Assembly (NCBI GenBank): GCA_028571685.1
Contig: CM053140.1
Location: 57,790,201-57,854,200, forward strand
Reading direction: 5' to 3'
Source: Heterohyrax brucei
Taxonomy: Eukaryota > Chordata > Mammalia > Hyracoidea > Procaviidae
DNA: 64,000 nucleotides
Shown here: in pieces, positions 32,120 to 64,000 of the stretch
Layout of the letters: each line of letters begins with the position of its first letter
How positions within the stretch are numbered: position 1 is the stretch's first letter
Position numbers and translations under genes: made by a program
The notes under the pieces: model-generated
Told to the model about the DNA's origin: nothing
Database searches by the model: none
The model's input: only the letters and a program-made list of their open reading frames with translations

Positions 32120-32720
32120 TTATTGCAATCAGAACTGCTTTATTAAACACATGGATACCCTTACAGACAAGCACTGGGCATTCTTCCTCTCCTTTCCCCT
32201 GCTGGGCCATCACTCCAACACCTCACACACACATGACTTGCTTTCAGTAGCAGGTATAACAAGAGATTGAAGGAAAGTGCAATTCTGAAAGTAACTCCAG
32301 ATGACCAAAGTGGGAAACAAAAACCAAGCAGGGGTTAGCAGGTCTCCTGGCTAGCTCTTTGCCAACAGGCTTTAGTTCTGTTCATTTTCTCTCAACCAGA
32401 AACATTTTAGAACAGGATCTCCCAAGAGAGCATTCATTTGAGTAAAACTGTCTAATTCTCTTGGTAGTGTCATTCTCCCAGTTCCACGTGTAACTAGTTA
32501 TCTGCAATCTTTCCAAGCAATTCCACCTGGGTTTACATCCTTGTCAAATGCCCATCTTCCTGAGCTTAAAAAAAAAAACCCAGTAAGTTTCTAAAAGATG
32601 TTAGTTGAAACTTTTTACAGATGAAACCTACTTCATAGAAATCAGCTGAACAAATATATGCACATCTGGAGACTGTGAAAACAGATTCAGCTAGAAAATA
32701 TCTTAGGTCCGATAAAGTCG
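32120..32720 (-). other. RPA2: RPA2 3' UTR
   Basis: Follows the RPA2 stop. AATAAA on the - strand is at 32,144-32,139 and cleavage is expected near 32,120. Little repeat content. Confidence 0.75.
32139..32144 (-). terminator. RPA2: RPA2 polyadenylation signal AATAAA
   Basis: Canonical hexamer about 580 bases after the stop codon; the first one met downstream on the - strand. Confidence 0.75.
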
Positions 32721-53263
<20,543 letters not shown>

Positions 53264-53700
53264 CTTTGCAGTGACTCCAGTAAGTGCACCGGGAACCGCA
53301 CGGCCCTGTTGCGGTCGCAGCGCTGTGATACACTTTCACTGGCTCCACAAACGCCTTCCCGCGAAAGACGGAGCCAATCAGGTCTAGGACGCTTATTTCC
53401 TTCAGCCAATCAATGCTCGCCAATCCTACGCTTCTTCCTGTCTACGGAGCTCAGGTTTCCGAAAACGCGCGCTCGGCTCCCTGGGGCCGGAAGCTGTCAT
53501 ATCTGCCTGGCAAGCGGAAGCGGAGAACCGGAAGATGCTGATAGGGTAGGGTCTCCAAGAAAACAACCAATGAAAATAATATTTCCGCATTTTAGGCAGC
53601 ATAGTCCTACGCCCCCAAGTGAGTGACACCTTACGTCACTTCTTTCGCTTGCGCCATCATTTTCCCGCCAAACTGTCACAAGTCTGACGACGGCCTCCTG
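53264..53700 (-). promoter_or_regulatory. RPA2: RPA2 promoter, CpG-rich, with E2F-, CCAAT-, ETS- and CRE-like sites
   Basis: Visible motifs: E2F-like TTCCCGCGAAA at 53,356-53,366 and TTTCCCGCCAAA at 53,661-53,672; CCAAT at 53,374, 53,406, 53,420 and 53,567; ETS-core CCGGAAG at 53,487-53,493 and 53,528-53,534; CRE-like TTACGTCAC at 53,631-53,639; a YY1-like CGCCATCAT at 53,652. No TATA box. This fits a replication gene induced at G1/S. The start site is not resolved. No divergent gene was found on the other side. Confidence 0.7.
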
Positions 53701-55455
53701 TAAAGTGCTGTGGTGGAATTCTTGCTTCTGCGTTTCTGCTCTGCATCATTTGCCAACCCAGAGACTCACAGCACCGGCCGCGTAGCACTGTGTGGGATGG
53801 CTTATTCTCCATAAGGAGCCAAGTTCTGTCCCTATTTAGCCATCATCTTTTTGTAATTATTGCTAGTGAGGATGTGAGAAATGTACATGCTCTTTCTCGT
53901 GTCGGCCTTTCCCCAGCCCAGTCTAAACCAGGCTGGACATAAGGCAAACAGTTTGTATTCCAATATTCACATATAACGTGATAATGTCCCTCCTGTAGAC
54001 TACCTCTGGTTTGCTGTAAGCACTATTTTGCTGTTTTTCACTACTTAAAAATATTTATGCCTCCTGTTCTAGGCCCTGTGCAGGATATTGGGATTTAACA
54101 GTAAACATGCTAGACATGGTCCTTGGGCCACTTCTGAAATTGCAGGCACTGTCTTAAGCATTTTACGTTATTAACTCAATCCTATGAGGTAAGTACTGTT
54201 CTTGTCCTCTGAATTAGGACGTATAATTGGGGCCATTATTCCCTGCTCTTGAACATAAAGGATATGACCCCTAGTTGGAGCCGGACTCACAAGGACACAT
54301 CAACTGGGCCTTGAGGTATAAATAGCTAGAATAATCTTGAGAAACATCTATTACGGAGACTTGCACATATATCATCAGAGCACAGATGTCCCACATACTT
54401 TCCACTTAGCTCTTTTTATCAGGGTTTAGCAAATAGTAAGATTTCTTGGACCAATGAAGACCCATACCCATAGCAATGACTATTAAAAACAATTTAAAAT
54501 GTAGAATCATAATGAGTTCGTTTTTAGCCGAGAATGTGAAAAAGTTAAGCTTTCAGTGATTTTATTCATTTATAAAGTTGTGATAATATTGGTGATTTTG
54601 TAATATTGCATGGACTGGAGCAGATACAGCTCTGGCAGTGTGCTTGTCCATTTCCCACTTTTACTACACTGAATAAAACCTTTCTTTTTGCTTTACTGTA
54701 ACTTTGTGGTGATTTTATCCTAGAACACACCCATTTTACAGATGAGGAAACTATGGCATTGACAGGCTAAGTTGTGGGAATCTGCATCCAAAGCCAGCAA
54801 GTCTGATTCCATCAACCAGTACAGTTACTATATGTCCTAGAACATCTCAGAACTGGGTGATACACTTAAATAACCACTAGCGACAGTCAGTAAAACCATA
54901 AATGTAGTAGACAGGATAACAGAGTAACTAAACTTTCATGTTTTTTCCCCATAGTAAGAAATGGAGATAAATAATAACTGGTATATAGAAAGTGTAAGCC
55001 CAGTGTTGCCAGGTCCTTTAAACTTTTTAGTAGAAGCTAGAAATCTACATTTTTATGTGAAAATTTCTGTCCTTTAAATGTGTGCAAATTAATTAATTAT
55101 TTAAAATAGACCATCTGGGCCAAACAAAAGATTCTTTGGGGCCAGATATTGCTTGTATATAATCTCTTTGTTATATAAGTTCTGTAAATTTCCAAACCAT
55201 TGCTGAGGATTAAACAAGATACAGCCAAAGACAGAAGCCTGAGACAGGCCCAAGAGGAATGGTGAAAACATACATAATCTGACAAGTAAAAGCATCTTTA
55301 TGGGAATGTTAGAATAAAATGTTAGTATTAAGACTATTGTGGAAATTTAAGATACAAGGTTAATCTACCTCATTTGGGGTTCAGTTAGTTATAAGTTCAG
55401 CTGAAGAGACAACACAGTTAAAAATAAATCAGAAGTGAAGCCAAAATTTCTTTGC
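53701..55455. other. Intergenic stretch upstream of RPA2
   Basis: 54,060-54,240 and 54,725-54,830 look like MIR/L2-type ancient repeats (ACACCCATTTTACAGATGAG at 54,726). Otherwise AT-rich sequence with no exon recognised. Confidence 0.4.
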
Positions 55456-55456
55456 C

Positions 55457-55503
55457 AAGCTAAGTGCCATTGAGTCAGATCCGACTCATGGTGACCCTTT
55501 ACT
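55457..55503 (-). mobile_element. AfroSINE/RTE 3'-tail fragment
   Basis: GCTAAGTGCCATTGAGTCAG, then ATCCGACTCATGGTGACCC, only the tail. Confidence 0.6.
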
Positions 55504-55914
55504 TAAAGCATAATAACCATCAAAATATGATTTCACACTTCAAGAACTCTATGACTGGTAAGTTGAATAGAGAACTCAGGTCTCAATCAGTACTAAAATA
55601 ATTAGTGTTCTCCTCCACCCTTTTTTGTATAGTAATTTCATCTCTCAAGGTTTGGTTTTGTCCACTGGAAGCCTTCCTATCACATAGAAAGAATTTCTGA
55701 GACATTTTTAATTTCCCTCTTCCAGGTAGGGGCACACTTAATTATTCCCAGATTTGAGGCTGTTAGGGAAATGCAGCAGCAGTGAGTAGAGGAGAAATGA
55801 TCTTTTGAAAACAATCTGGTGTTTATGGAGTACATTCCACTTGTCAGGTGCATCCCTTGCATCTGTGCAAGGTGTTGAACATGCATTATCTCTAGTTGTT
55901 TATAATGTACTTTT

Positions 55915-56640
55915 TTAAAAATAATTTTTTATGTTTTTCATTGTTTTAAGTGACAGTTTACAATTCAATTTCTCAAACAAAAGCTTATACACACTTTTTC
56001 ATGTGACTCTACCTACTGTCCCTACACTATAATAGCACACTCCTCCCCTCCAATCCGTATTTCCCATGTCTGTTTAACCAGTTCCTTTCCTCTGAACAGG
56101 AGCGACCCAGTTAGTCTCCTGGATCTGTCCAAGTCAAAAAGCTCACTCTTCACCAGTATCATTTTATATCTTGCATACTAGTTCAAATTTAGTCTGAGGA
56201 GTTGGCATTCATACTGTTTCAGTTCTGGGTTAACAGAGAGTCCAGGGACCATGTCTTCTGGGGGTCCTACAGTTTGTCAGACCATTAAGTCTAATCTTTC
56301 TATTAGAGTTTGAGTTCTGCATCTCGTGTTGCTCCCACTCCATCAGGGACTCTGTGATGACTTCCCTGTAAAGGCAGTCTTTGGTAGTAGCTGGGCACCA
56401 TCTAGTTTCTCTAGTTTCCTGTTGATGAAGTCTCTGGTATATATGGCCCTTTCTGTCTCTTGAGCTCACACTTTCCTCCTGTTTGGTACTCTTCTTTCTC
56501 CTTTGCTCTAGGTGGGTTGAGACCAGTTAATGATTTTTAGATGGTCACTTGCTAGCTTTTAAGACCGAGGTGCTGCTTACCAAAGTGGGTACAGAACATT
56601 TACTTAAAAAAGTTTGTTATTCCAGTTGACCTAGACGCTC
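55915..56640 (-). mobile_element. L1 3' UTR
   Basis: Reverse strand; TTTTTCATTGTTTTAAGTGA at the 3' end, GTAGCTGGGCACCATCTAGT inside. Closest to the subfamily at 38,577-39,302. Confidence 0.78.
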
Positions 56641-57476
56641 CCTGAAGCCATTTGGTCTACAGTTTTAATCTCCAAGGTCATTTGGCTTCCATTTTATGAA
56701 TACAGGTATTTTAATCAGAATTGTTCCCACACTGATGGACTTTCATTGAGATTTAATTTTCTGTTCAGTTTTCTATATCGTGCCATTCAGTGATTTTTAG
56801 TATTTCCTCACGTTTATTTTCGTTTTTTAAAATTATTTTTATGTGGATCAATCCTTTGCTTGGTAAGTTTTACAGTGAGGGTTTAATTAATTGTTTAAAT
56901 TTGACACATGCCCAGTTTTACTGATTTTTCACATGTGACACTACAGTTTTATGGGTGGTCTTTATCTGTCAAGTACAATTTGATTAAGGGTGACTTCTTG
57001 CAGTTTCCAACATTACACATAAGATGTGATTTTTTTTTCCTTCCTTTATTTTGTTAATGAGTGGAGTTTTAGTCATTTTCAGTTTTATATTGTACTGATT
57101 ATTTCTAATGACCAGCAATGGTCATTATGAAATGGCTAATATTACTAGAATTCATTTAATATCAAAGAGGCTTTTATCTGTACAGCATATAAGAGCAGAG
57201 TATCAATGATTATTTGTTTGATGCCCAATTTATTAAATTATTTTAACCAATGGAACATGAAACCAAACTTCTGAGTGTTTAAACATTGTTTACAGACACA
57301 ATAAAACATATTTAGAAAGTTTTAGTATGGCTGATTTTTATAAACCTATGAATTATCTTTAGAAGCAGATAGAACATACAAATACAGTGGTTTATTGTGA
57401 TGCTAATGAAACTTAAATTTCAAAGTCCCTCACTTAATGGCCCCTTCCAAGACTCCTTCTTTTCCCTAGGTAATCC

Positions 57477-57640
57477 AGAAAAACAAACTCCTTGCCATCT
57501 AGTCCATTCCAATCCATGGCGATCCTATAAGAGAGAGAATGGAACCACTCCATAGAGTTTCCAAGGATCTCCTGCTGGATTTCAGCCGTTGACCTTTTGG
57601 TTTGCAGCTGTAGCAGTTAACCACTACACTACCAGAGTTT
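57477..57640 (-). mobile_element. AfroSINE
   Basis: AAACAAACTCCTTGCCATCT to CCACTACACTACCAGAGTTTCC-like head. The stretch 56,700-57,476 before it is AT-rich and unassigned, with some LINE-like text. Confidence 0.88.
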
Positions 57641-57924
57641 CCTTTCTCTAGACAGGACCATAAAAATTAAATAAGTTTCAGTCCTCAAGAAAATTGGATC
57701 CTCTTGTCTTACACTTCCTAGAATCATTGCTTTACTTTTTTAAATTGTGTATCCTTTGTATTTTAAAATCTACTAGAATAATGCTTCTTTAGTAATCCGC
57801 TGTGTATGAAACTCCCTTACAGTTTCACACACAAGAAATATTTATTGACTGTTTGAAACATAAAACATATTTTCTAAGCATCTTGGGAAAGGAACAGGAC
57901 TGAAGCATATCACAATTTTATTTC

Positions 57925-59060
57925 ACTATTAATATTTTCTATTGTACTTTAAGTGAAAGTTTACAGAAGAAACTAGCTTCTCATCAAATATTTAGCACAT
58001 GTATTACATTGTGACATTGGTTATCAACTCCACAACATGTCAACATTCTCTTCTTCTCTACCTTGGGTTCCCGTTACCAGCTTTCTTATTCCCTTCTGCC
58101 CTGTCTAGTCCTTCCCCCTGGGCTAGTGTGCCCCTTCAGTCTCATTGTGCTTTATGGGCCTCTCTAATCTCTGGCTGAAAAGTGAACCTCAGAAGTGACT
58201 TCATTACTGAGCTCAAAAAGTGTCCAGGGCCCATATTCTCTGAGTCTCCTCTAGTCTCTGTCAGATCCATAAGTCTGGTCTGGGACTCTCTATTGTGATC
58301 CCTGTCAGAGCAGTCAGTGGTGGCAGCTGGGCACCATACTCAGTCTGAGGTAGCGAAGCTCCATTAGTCCTTTGGACTAATCTTTCCCTCATGTCTTTGA
58401 TTTTCTTAATTCTCCCTTGCTCCAGGCAGGGTGAAGCCAGTGGAGTATCTTAGATGGCTGCTACCAAGCTTTTAAGACTCTGGAGCTACTCACCAAAGTA
58501 GAATGTAGAACATTTTCTTTGTAAGCTATGTTATACCAATTGGCCTAGATGTTCCCTGAGACCATGGTCTCCATAGCTCTCAGCCCATTAATTCCCATCT
58601 TTCAGGGAGTTTGGATGTGTCCATGGAGCTTCCATGACCCTGTCTTACACAAGTTGTGTTGTATACTGTCTTACCCTCCATCAGTTACCTCTTACTTATT
58701 TTCTATCTAGTGTTTTTCATCCCCACCCTTATAACCATCAAAGATTGTTTCCTTTTGTGTATAAACCTTTTTATCAATTTTTATAATCGTGGTCTCATGT
58801 AAGATTTATCCTTTTGTGGTTGACTTTTGTATAAACCTTTTTATCAATTTTTATAATCGTGGTCTCATATAAGATTTATCCTTTTCTGGTTGACTTATTT
58901 TACTCAGAATAATCCTTCCAGATTCATCTCTGTCATGAGATGTTTCTCAGATTCATCGTGTTCTTTATTGTTCCATAGTATTCTGTTGTGTGTATGCACC
59001 ATAGTTTGTTTAACCATTGCTTTATTTATTTTGTTATCTTCCTACAGTTTCTGTAATATT
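57925..59060 (-). mobile_element. L1 3' UTR and ORF2 end, with an internal duplication
   Basis: Reverse strand. The 3' end ATTGTACTTTAAGTGAAAGT leads through TAGTCCTTTGGACTAATCTT to ORF2-end text (TTCCATAGTATTCTGTTGTG). Contains a 70-base tandem duplication. Confidence 0.85.
58757..58896. repeat. 70-base tandem duplication (two copies)
   Basis: ATAAACCTTTTTATCAATTT occurs at 58,761 and again at 58,831, and the following 50 bases match with two or three changes. Confidence 0.92.
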
Positions 59061-59282
59061 ATTTTGATTCCTTCCTGGGCTTTCAGAGATTTGACCAGGA
59101 TCAAAGGGGGAAAAACCATCTTCACCCAGGTTAAGTACCGTATGTATCTGTGTCTTTAATCAAGTGATTTCTGGTCATAACTCAGGATCTCTTGGGGTTC
59201 AAAAGATTTCTCCCTCAGGCAGTAAATTATGAGGCTGAGCTTTCTTTTTGCTGTACCTGTATGACTGTTTATGTCTTTTTTA

Positions 59283-59446
59283 TACCAAAACCAAACGAAA
59301 CCCTTTGCCATCTAGTTGCTTTTGACGCATAGTGATCCTATAGGACAGAGTAGAACTGCTCCATAGGGTTTCCAAGCAGATCCTGGTGGGTTTGAACTGC
59401 TAACCTTTTTTCCATACTCTTACCCACTGTGCCCCCAAGGCTCAGG
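59283..59446 (-). mobile_element. AfroSINE
   Basis: ACCAAAACCAAACGAAACCC to TGTGCCCCCAAGGCTC, reverse strand. Confidence 0.88.
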
Positions 59447-59779
59447 CTTTAGTGCTTCTTTGCAACCTGGTGTTTCTCTTCTAAATAACAAACTTTCAGC
59501 ATTATGAAACCTATTCTCCTGTCCTGTTTGACATATTGATAGTGCCTTTTGCAATTTTGAAAATCCATGTATTCCTACTAATATAGTAGTTTACTATATT
59601 CATAGGGCCACCTGGAGGCATTACTTCCTAAGAAACCTCACAGAGTTCATCTGGCTAACTAATTAGTTCTTGAAAGATGCTTTTGTTCTCTACTGTATGT
59701 GACCCATACAGGCCATCTTGTTCTGCCCACAATTGCCACCTTGTCTGGAACTATTTGGCTTCTTGCCTGCACTTCTGTG

Positions 59780-60056
59780 AGAAATGAGCGGAGAGACACG
59801 TGAAACTTCTAACCACCAAAAAAGAAGCTCTGAAAGCAGGGTGCATCCTTCAGACCCAGAGTTCCTGCACCTAGACTCTGTGAAGGTTGATAATAAGGAC
59901 TTTCTCCACCACAGCTGACAGAGAGAGCTAGCCTTCCCTTGAGCTAATGCCCTGAATTCAGACTCCTATCCTCTTAGACTGTGAGAAAATAAATTTTTCT
60001 TTGTTAAAACCATCCACTTGTGATATTTCTGTTATAGTAGTATTAGGTGACTAAGA
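59780..60056 (+). mobile_element. MaLR-type LTR, 3' part
   Basis: CCCTGAATTCAGACTCCTAT, GTGAGAAAATAAATTTTTC and TTAGGTGACTAAGA match the 3' ends at 8,642-9,096 and 22,256-22,497. The 5' boundary is unclear. Confidence 0.7.
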
Positions 60057-60219
60057 TGTGCTAGATCCCTCAGTAGCAACTTAACACTGAAAAGATGTAT
60101 TTATTAAGATTAGAAGTTTGCGTTTATTTTTCCAATTTAAGATAGCATCATGCTGTATTTTACATTTGTTACACTGACAGATAAATGACAGCTTTTATAT
60201 ATACATATAATACATAACT

Positions 60220-61065
60220 TTGGGGAAGTGTAAGACAGTACATATTACTGGAGAAGGCAGCACAAGGCAGGGTCATGGAAGCTCCATGGGCATATCCAAA
60301 CTCTCTGAGGAACAGGGATTACTGAGCTGAGAGCTATAGGGACTATGGTCTCAGGGAACATCTAGGTTGACATAACATAGTTTACAAAGAAGATATTCTA
60401 CATTCTACTTTGGTGAGTAGCTCTGCAGTCTTAAAAGCTTGGTAGCAGCCATCTAAGATACTCCACTAGTGTCACCCTCTCTGGAGCACGGGACAATAAA
60501 GAAAATCAAAGATACCAGCGAAAGATTAGTCCAAAGGACTAATGGACCACGTCTATCACAGACTCCAACTAGACTGAGTCCAGCAAAATTACATAGTGCC
60601 CAGCGGCTACACTGACTGCTCTAACGGGGATCACAATAGAGGGTCCCAGACAGAGGTCGAGAAAAATACTAAACAAAATTCTAACTCATGGGGGGTGGGG
60701 AGAGAGCAGACTTATTGGTCTGACAGAGACTGGATAATAGGGCCCCTGGATACCCCTTGAGCTCAGCAATGAAGTCACTTCTGAGATTCAGTTTTCAGCC
60801 AAAGATTAGACAGGCCCATAAAATGAGACTAAAGGGGCACACCAGCCAAGGGGGATGGACTAGAAGGTAGAAGGGGACCAGAAAACTGGTAATGGGGAAC
60901 CTAAGGTAGAGAAAAAGAAAATGTTGACATGTTGTAGGGTTGATACTCAATGTCACAAAACAATATGCATACTAATTGTTTAATGAGAAACTTGTTTGTT
61001 CTGTAAACCTTCATTTAAAGTACAATTAAAAAAGTAAAAATAAACTAAAAATTTTTTTTCTCCTC
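60220..61065 (+). mobile_element. L1 3' UTR with A tail
   Basis: GGTCATGGAAGCTCCATGGG, AAGATTAGTCCAAAGGACTA and the end AAGTACAATTAAAAAAG. Inverted relative to the L1 at 57,925-59,060. Confidence 0.82.
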
Positions 61066-61897
61066 AAAAAATAAAATAAATAATCAGCCAGTGTCAGGGG
61101 AGCCTGTCTCCATCCTCATTGGGTAGATGGCCTCACCTGGCTAATCCTAGTGGTGGCAGCAGCAGGCAGTGGCATGACTCAGCTTCCTACAAGCTGGGCG
61201 AGCTTCCTCCTCTTAGAATAAAGAGCATGGGACCTGGGTGTGCCTTTGGGTCAAAATGGCAGGATTAAAAGGTCTCCCTTTACTTACTTTATCTTCACAA
61301 CAACCAGAGATGGGCTCTGTCATTTCCATTTTACAGATGAGGAAACATTCCACATCACAGCACGTGCAGAAAATAACATTTGTGTGTCATAATGGGTTAG
61401 ACACATGAGGCTGGAAGGGATCAGAGGTATGGGGTGACGAAGTAGTCCAGTATGCCCAGGACTTTAAACATTCTTGGTTTCAAAACCGATAGTTCCTTGT
61501 CCTAGGAAATCCCCAGCCCCCAGTTCCAGGCAAACCTGGACGGTTGGTCACCCTGCAGAAGTATCTGATCAGGGTGCTCTGGCTACCCCAAGCCCAGCTT
61601 CCCTGGAGGACCTAGCAATGAATATCTTGTTGCTCCTGTAACCCTTTAGGGGTAAAGTGGTGTGCCTGGCCATTTAGGTGAGGCTGAGGCCAGCCTGAGG
61701 TCACATAGCTAGCAAAGGGGGACACTGGGTTGAAACTAGCCCTTGTGACTCCTGAGTCCAATCTCCTACCCATGATACTTTACCCTTCCCTGTGTTTCCT
61801 TTTGCCCATTCCCCATCCTTGTTTGCACTTTTCTTTCCCTTAAGCCCCTGTATTTTGGCACTGTTGTCCCATGTGACTTATGGAGATGGACCAAAAA
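61066..61897. other. Intergenic stretch with MIR-like pieces
   Basis: TTTCCATTTTACAGATGAGG at about 61,324 and AGGTCACATAGCTAGCAAAG at about 61,699 are MIR-like. Otherwise unassigned. Confidence 0.5.
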
Positions 61898-62055
61898 CAT
61901 AAAAAAAGCAAGCTGCCATCCAGTTGATTCCGACTTTTAGTGACCCTGTGGATGGAGTAGAACTGCCCACAGCCTTACCAAAGAGCAACTAGTGAATCTG
62001 AACTGCCAATCTTTTAGCTAGCTGTCAAACTCTCATTGCTGCATCACTAGGGCTC
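61898..62055 (-). mobile_element. AfroSINE (diverged)
   Basis: AAGCTGCCATCCAGTTGATT to CATTGCTGCATCACTAGGGC, reverse strand. Confidence 0.82.
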
Positions 62056-62536
62056 TACACAGAGATGAGAGGAGCTTATACTCATTCTCTCCAAAATACC
62101 TGCATTTTTAAAGAATACCTCAGGAAGAGGAAATGTGTCCAGGAGGAGACACCTACAAAGAGGTGATGGTGTCCTATCTGAATGTCAAGCTAAGAACTTT
62201 ACTTTTTCTCACAGTCACGGGAGGCCACTGAAGGTTTTGGAACAGGGGAGTTATAACTTCCAGGTTTAAGATGATCCTGCTGGCTGAGTGAGGGAGGATG
62301 GTGAGGCCAGGGACTGGCTGAGGCCAGAGGCAGGAAGATCTACTAGGAGGCTGGTGTAATACACCAAGGCAGCCGTGATGTGGGCCTGAACCAAGGGGAG
62401 ACAGTGGGAAAGAAAGAAGTCATACAAAAGAGAAAAGTTTAACATGTCTTTCATTTATTAATTTTTTAATACATCCAACCAGTCTTATTTGCTCCATCAT
62501 TCACTTATTCAAGGAATATTTATTTAGTGTGAAGTT

Positions 62537-63818
62537 GTTTTTAGGTGTCATCAAGTAGGTTCTGATTCATAGCAACCCTGTGTACAATAGAATGAAACAT
62601 TGCCCAGTCCTGCACCATCCTCACAATTGTTGCTATGTTTGAGCCCATTGTTGTGGCCACTGTTGTCAATCCATCTCTTCGAGTGTCTCCCTCTTTTGTT
62701 ACTACTGTCTACTTTACCAAACATGATGTCTTTCTTCAGGGACTGGTCCTTCTTGATAACATGTCCAAAGTACATGCGGTGAAGTCTTGTCATCCTCACT
62801 TCTAAAGCAACACTCTGGCTGTACTTGTAAGAAGATTTGTTCATTCCTCTGGCAGTCCATGGTATATTCAGTAATTTTTGTCAACATCATAGCTCAAAGG
62901 CATCAATTCTTTTATAATCTTCTTAATTCATTGTCTGGCTTTCACATGCATGTGTGGTAATTGAAAACACCATGGCTTGGGTCTGGTTCACTTTAGTTCT
63001 TAAAGTACTATCTTTGCTTCTTAATAATTTAAAGAGGTCTTTTGTAGCAGATTTGCCCAATGCAATGCATCATTTGATTTCTTAACTGCTGCTTCCATGG
63101 TCATTGATTGTCGACCCAAGTAAAAAGAAATATTTGACAATTTCAGTATTTTCTGTTTGTTTTGACACTGTTTACTGGTCCAGTTGCAAAGACTTTTGTC
63201 TTCTTTATGTTGAGGTGCAATCCATACTGAAGGCTGTGGTCTTTGATCATCATCAGTGAGTGCTTCAAGTCCTCTTCACTTTCACTAAGCAAGACTGTAT
63301 CATCTGCATAACTCAGGTTGTTTTTTAATGAATTAATCCAATTCTCATGCTGCATTATTCTTTATATAGCCCAGTTTTTTGGATTATTTGTTCAGCATAC
63401 AGACTGAATAAACATGGTGAAAGGATATCCTAACACACGTTTCTTTATTTTAAACCACAAACTTCCTTGTTTTGTTCAAACAACTGCTCTTGGTTTATGT
63501 ACAGGTTACTCATGAACACAATAAAGTGTTCTGGAATTCCAATTATTCACATTATTATCCATAATTTGTTATGATACACAACTGAATGCTTTTATATAGT
63601 CAATAAGACACAACATCTTCTGGTATTCTCTGTTTTCAGCCAAAAGCCATCTGACACCAGCAATGTGACCTCTCATTCCACGTCTTCTCAATCTAGTTTG
63701 CATTTCTGACAGTTCTCTGTAAATGTACAGCTGAAACTAGTTTTGAATTATCTTCAGCAAAATTTTACTTGAGTGTTAATATTAATGGTGTTGTTTGATA
63801 ATTTCCAAATTCTGTTAA
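62537..63818 (-). mobile_element. RTE-type LINE, 3' portion
   Basis: Reverse strand from the 3' tail at 62,537. Frames at 62,844-62,551 and 63,355-63,143 retain RTE protein features, the latter with the intact catalytic box YADDTVLL near 63,311-63,288. Frameshifted overall. Joined at about 63,820 to an inverted piece of the same family. Confidence 0.88.
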
Positions 63819-63825
63819 ATGGTGC

Positions 63826-64000
63826 AGGAAGCATCAAAAGGAGATGGAAGAAATACACAGAGTTACTACACCAAATAGAATTGGTCAAGGTTTAGCCATT
63901 TCAGGAGATAACACGTGATCAAGAACTGATGGTATTGATGGAAGAAGTACAAATGGCACCAAAGGCATTGGTGAAAACATGGCCTCAGGAATTGACAGAA
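63826..64000 (+). mobile_element. RTE-type LINE, inverted 5' segment (runs off the window)
   Basis: GCAGGAAGCATCAAAAGGAG, AGATGGAAGAAATACACAGA and CAAAGGCATTGGTGAAAAC are RTE sense-strand sequence from upstream of the part at 62,537-63,818, in the opposite orientation. Continues past the window end. Confidence 0.78.

Noticed and set aside
53700-53850. First exon of a gene divergent from RPA2
   Set aside because: CpG-rich sequence extends this far, but no open frame with a donor site or recognisable protein start was found. The next gene expected from human order (SMPDL3B) is not visible before 64,000.

Overview
This is a window of nuclear DNA from a placental mammal of the Afrotheria, most likely an elephant or close relative. 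The clade call rests on about forty copies of a tRNA-derived SINE with an A-box-like stretch (GTGTAGTGGTTAAGTG), a B-box-like stretch (GGCAGTTCRAATCCACCAGG) and a tail ending near GTCGCTATGAGTCGGAATCGACT, which I recognise as AfroSINE. RTE/BovB-type LINE copies (YADDT and LWCWRR remnants), L1 3' ends of the elephant type and MaLR-type solo LTRs accompany it. Species is inferred from repeats only. Nothing prokaryotic is present.

Two protein-coding genes are supported exon by exon, in the order and orientation expected for the region equivalent to human 1p35.3. THEMIS2 (ICB1/C1orf38), on the + strand at 4,245-24,063, has six coding exons that join in frame into 638 codons. RPA2, the 32-kDa subunit of the replication protein A trimer, on the - strand at 53,263-32,721, has nine coding exons that join into 267 codons, a 3' UTR with AATAAA at 32,139-32,144, and a promoter-like block at about 53,264-53,700. 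The two genes converge. THEMIS2 is a CABIT-domain signalling adaptor of B cells and macrophages; RPA2 is a housekeeping, S-phase-induced DNA replication and repair protein. They share a neighbourhood, not a pathway.

Layout: 1-4,100, degenerate LTR, RTE, L1 and SINE repeats upstream of THEMIS2; 4,100-24,063, THEMIS2 with repeat-filled introns, including two mariner copies and nested insertions; 24,064-32,120, repeat-rich intergenic stretch (RTE, two or three L1 3' ends, LTR, some unique sequence); 32,120-53,263, RPA2, with an L1-in-L1 nest in intron 6 and a cluster of six SINEs in intron 2; 53,264-53,700, RPA2 promoter region with two E2F-like sites, CCAAT boxes, ETS sites and a CRE-like site; 53,700-64,000, intergenic repeats ending in an RTE copy with an inverted 5' part. 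I found no exon of a third gene.

I see no new enzyme system. The most worthwhile leads are an inverted SINE pair about 40 bases upstream of RPA2 exon 3, changes at known RPA2 phosphorylation positions, a head-to-tail SINE cluster, several insertion nests dated by target-site duplications, and the tail shared by the SINE and the RTE LINE.
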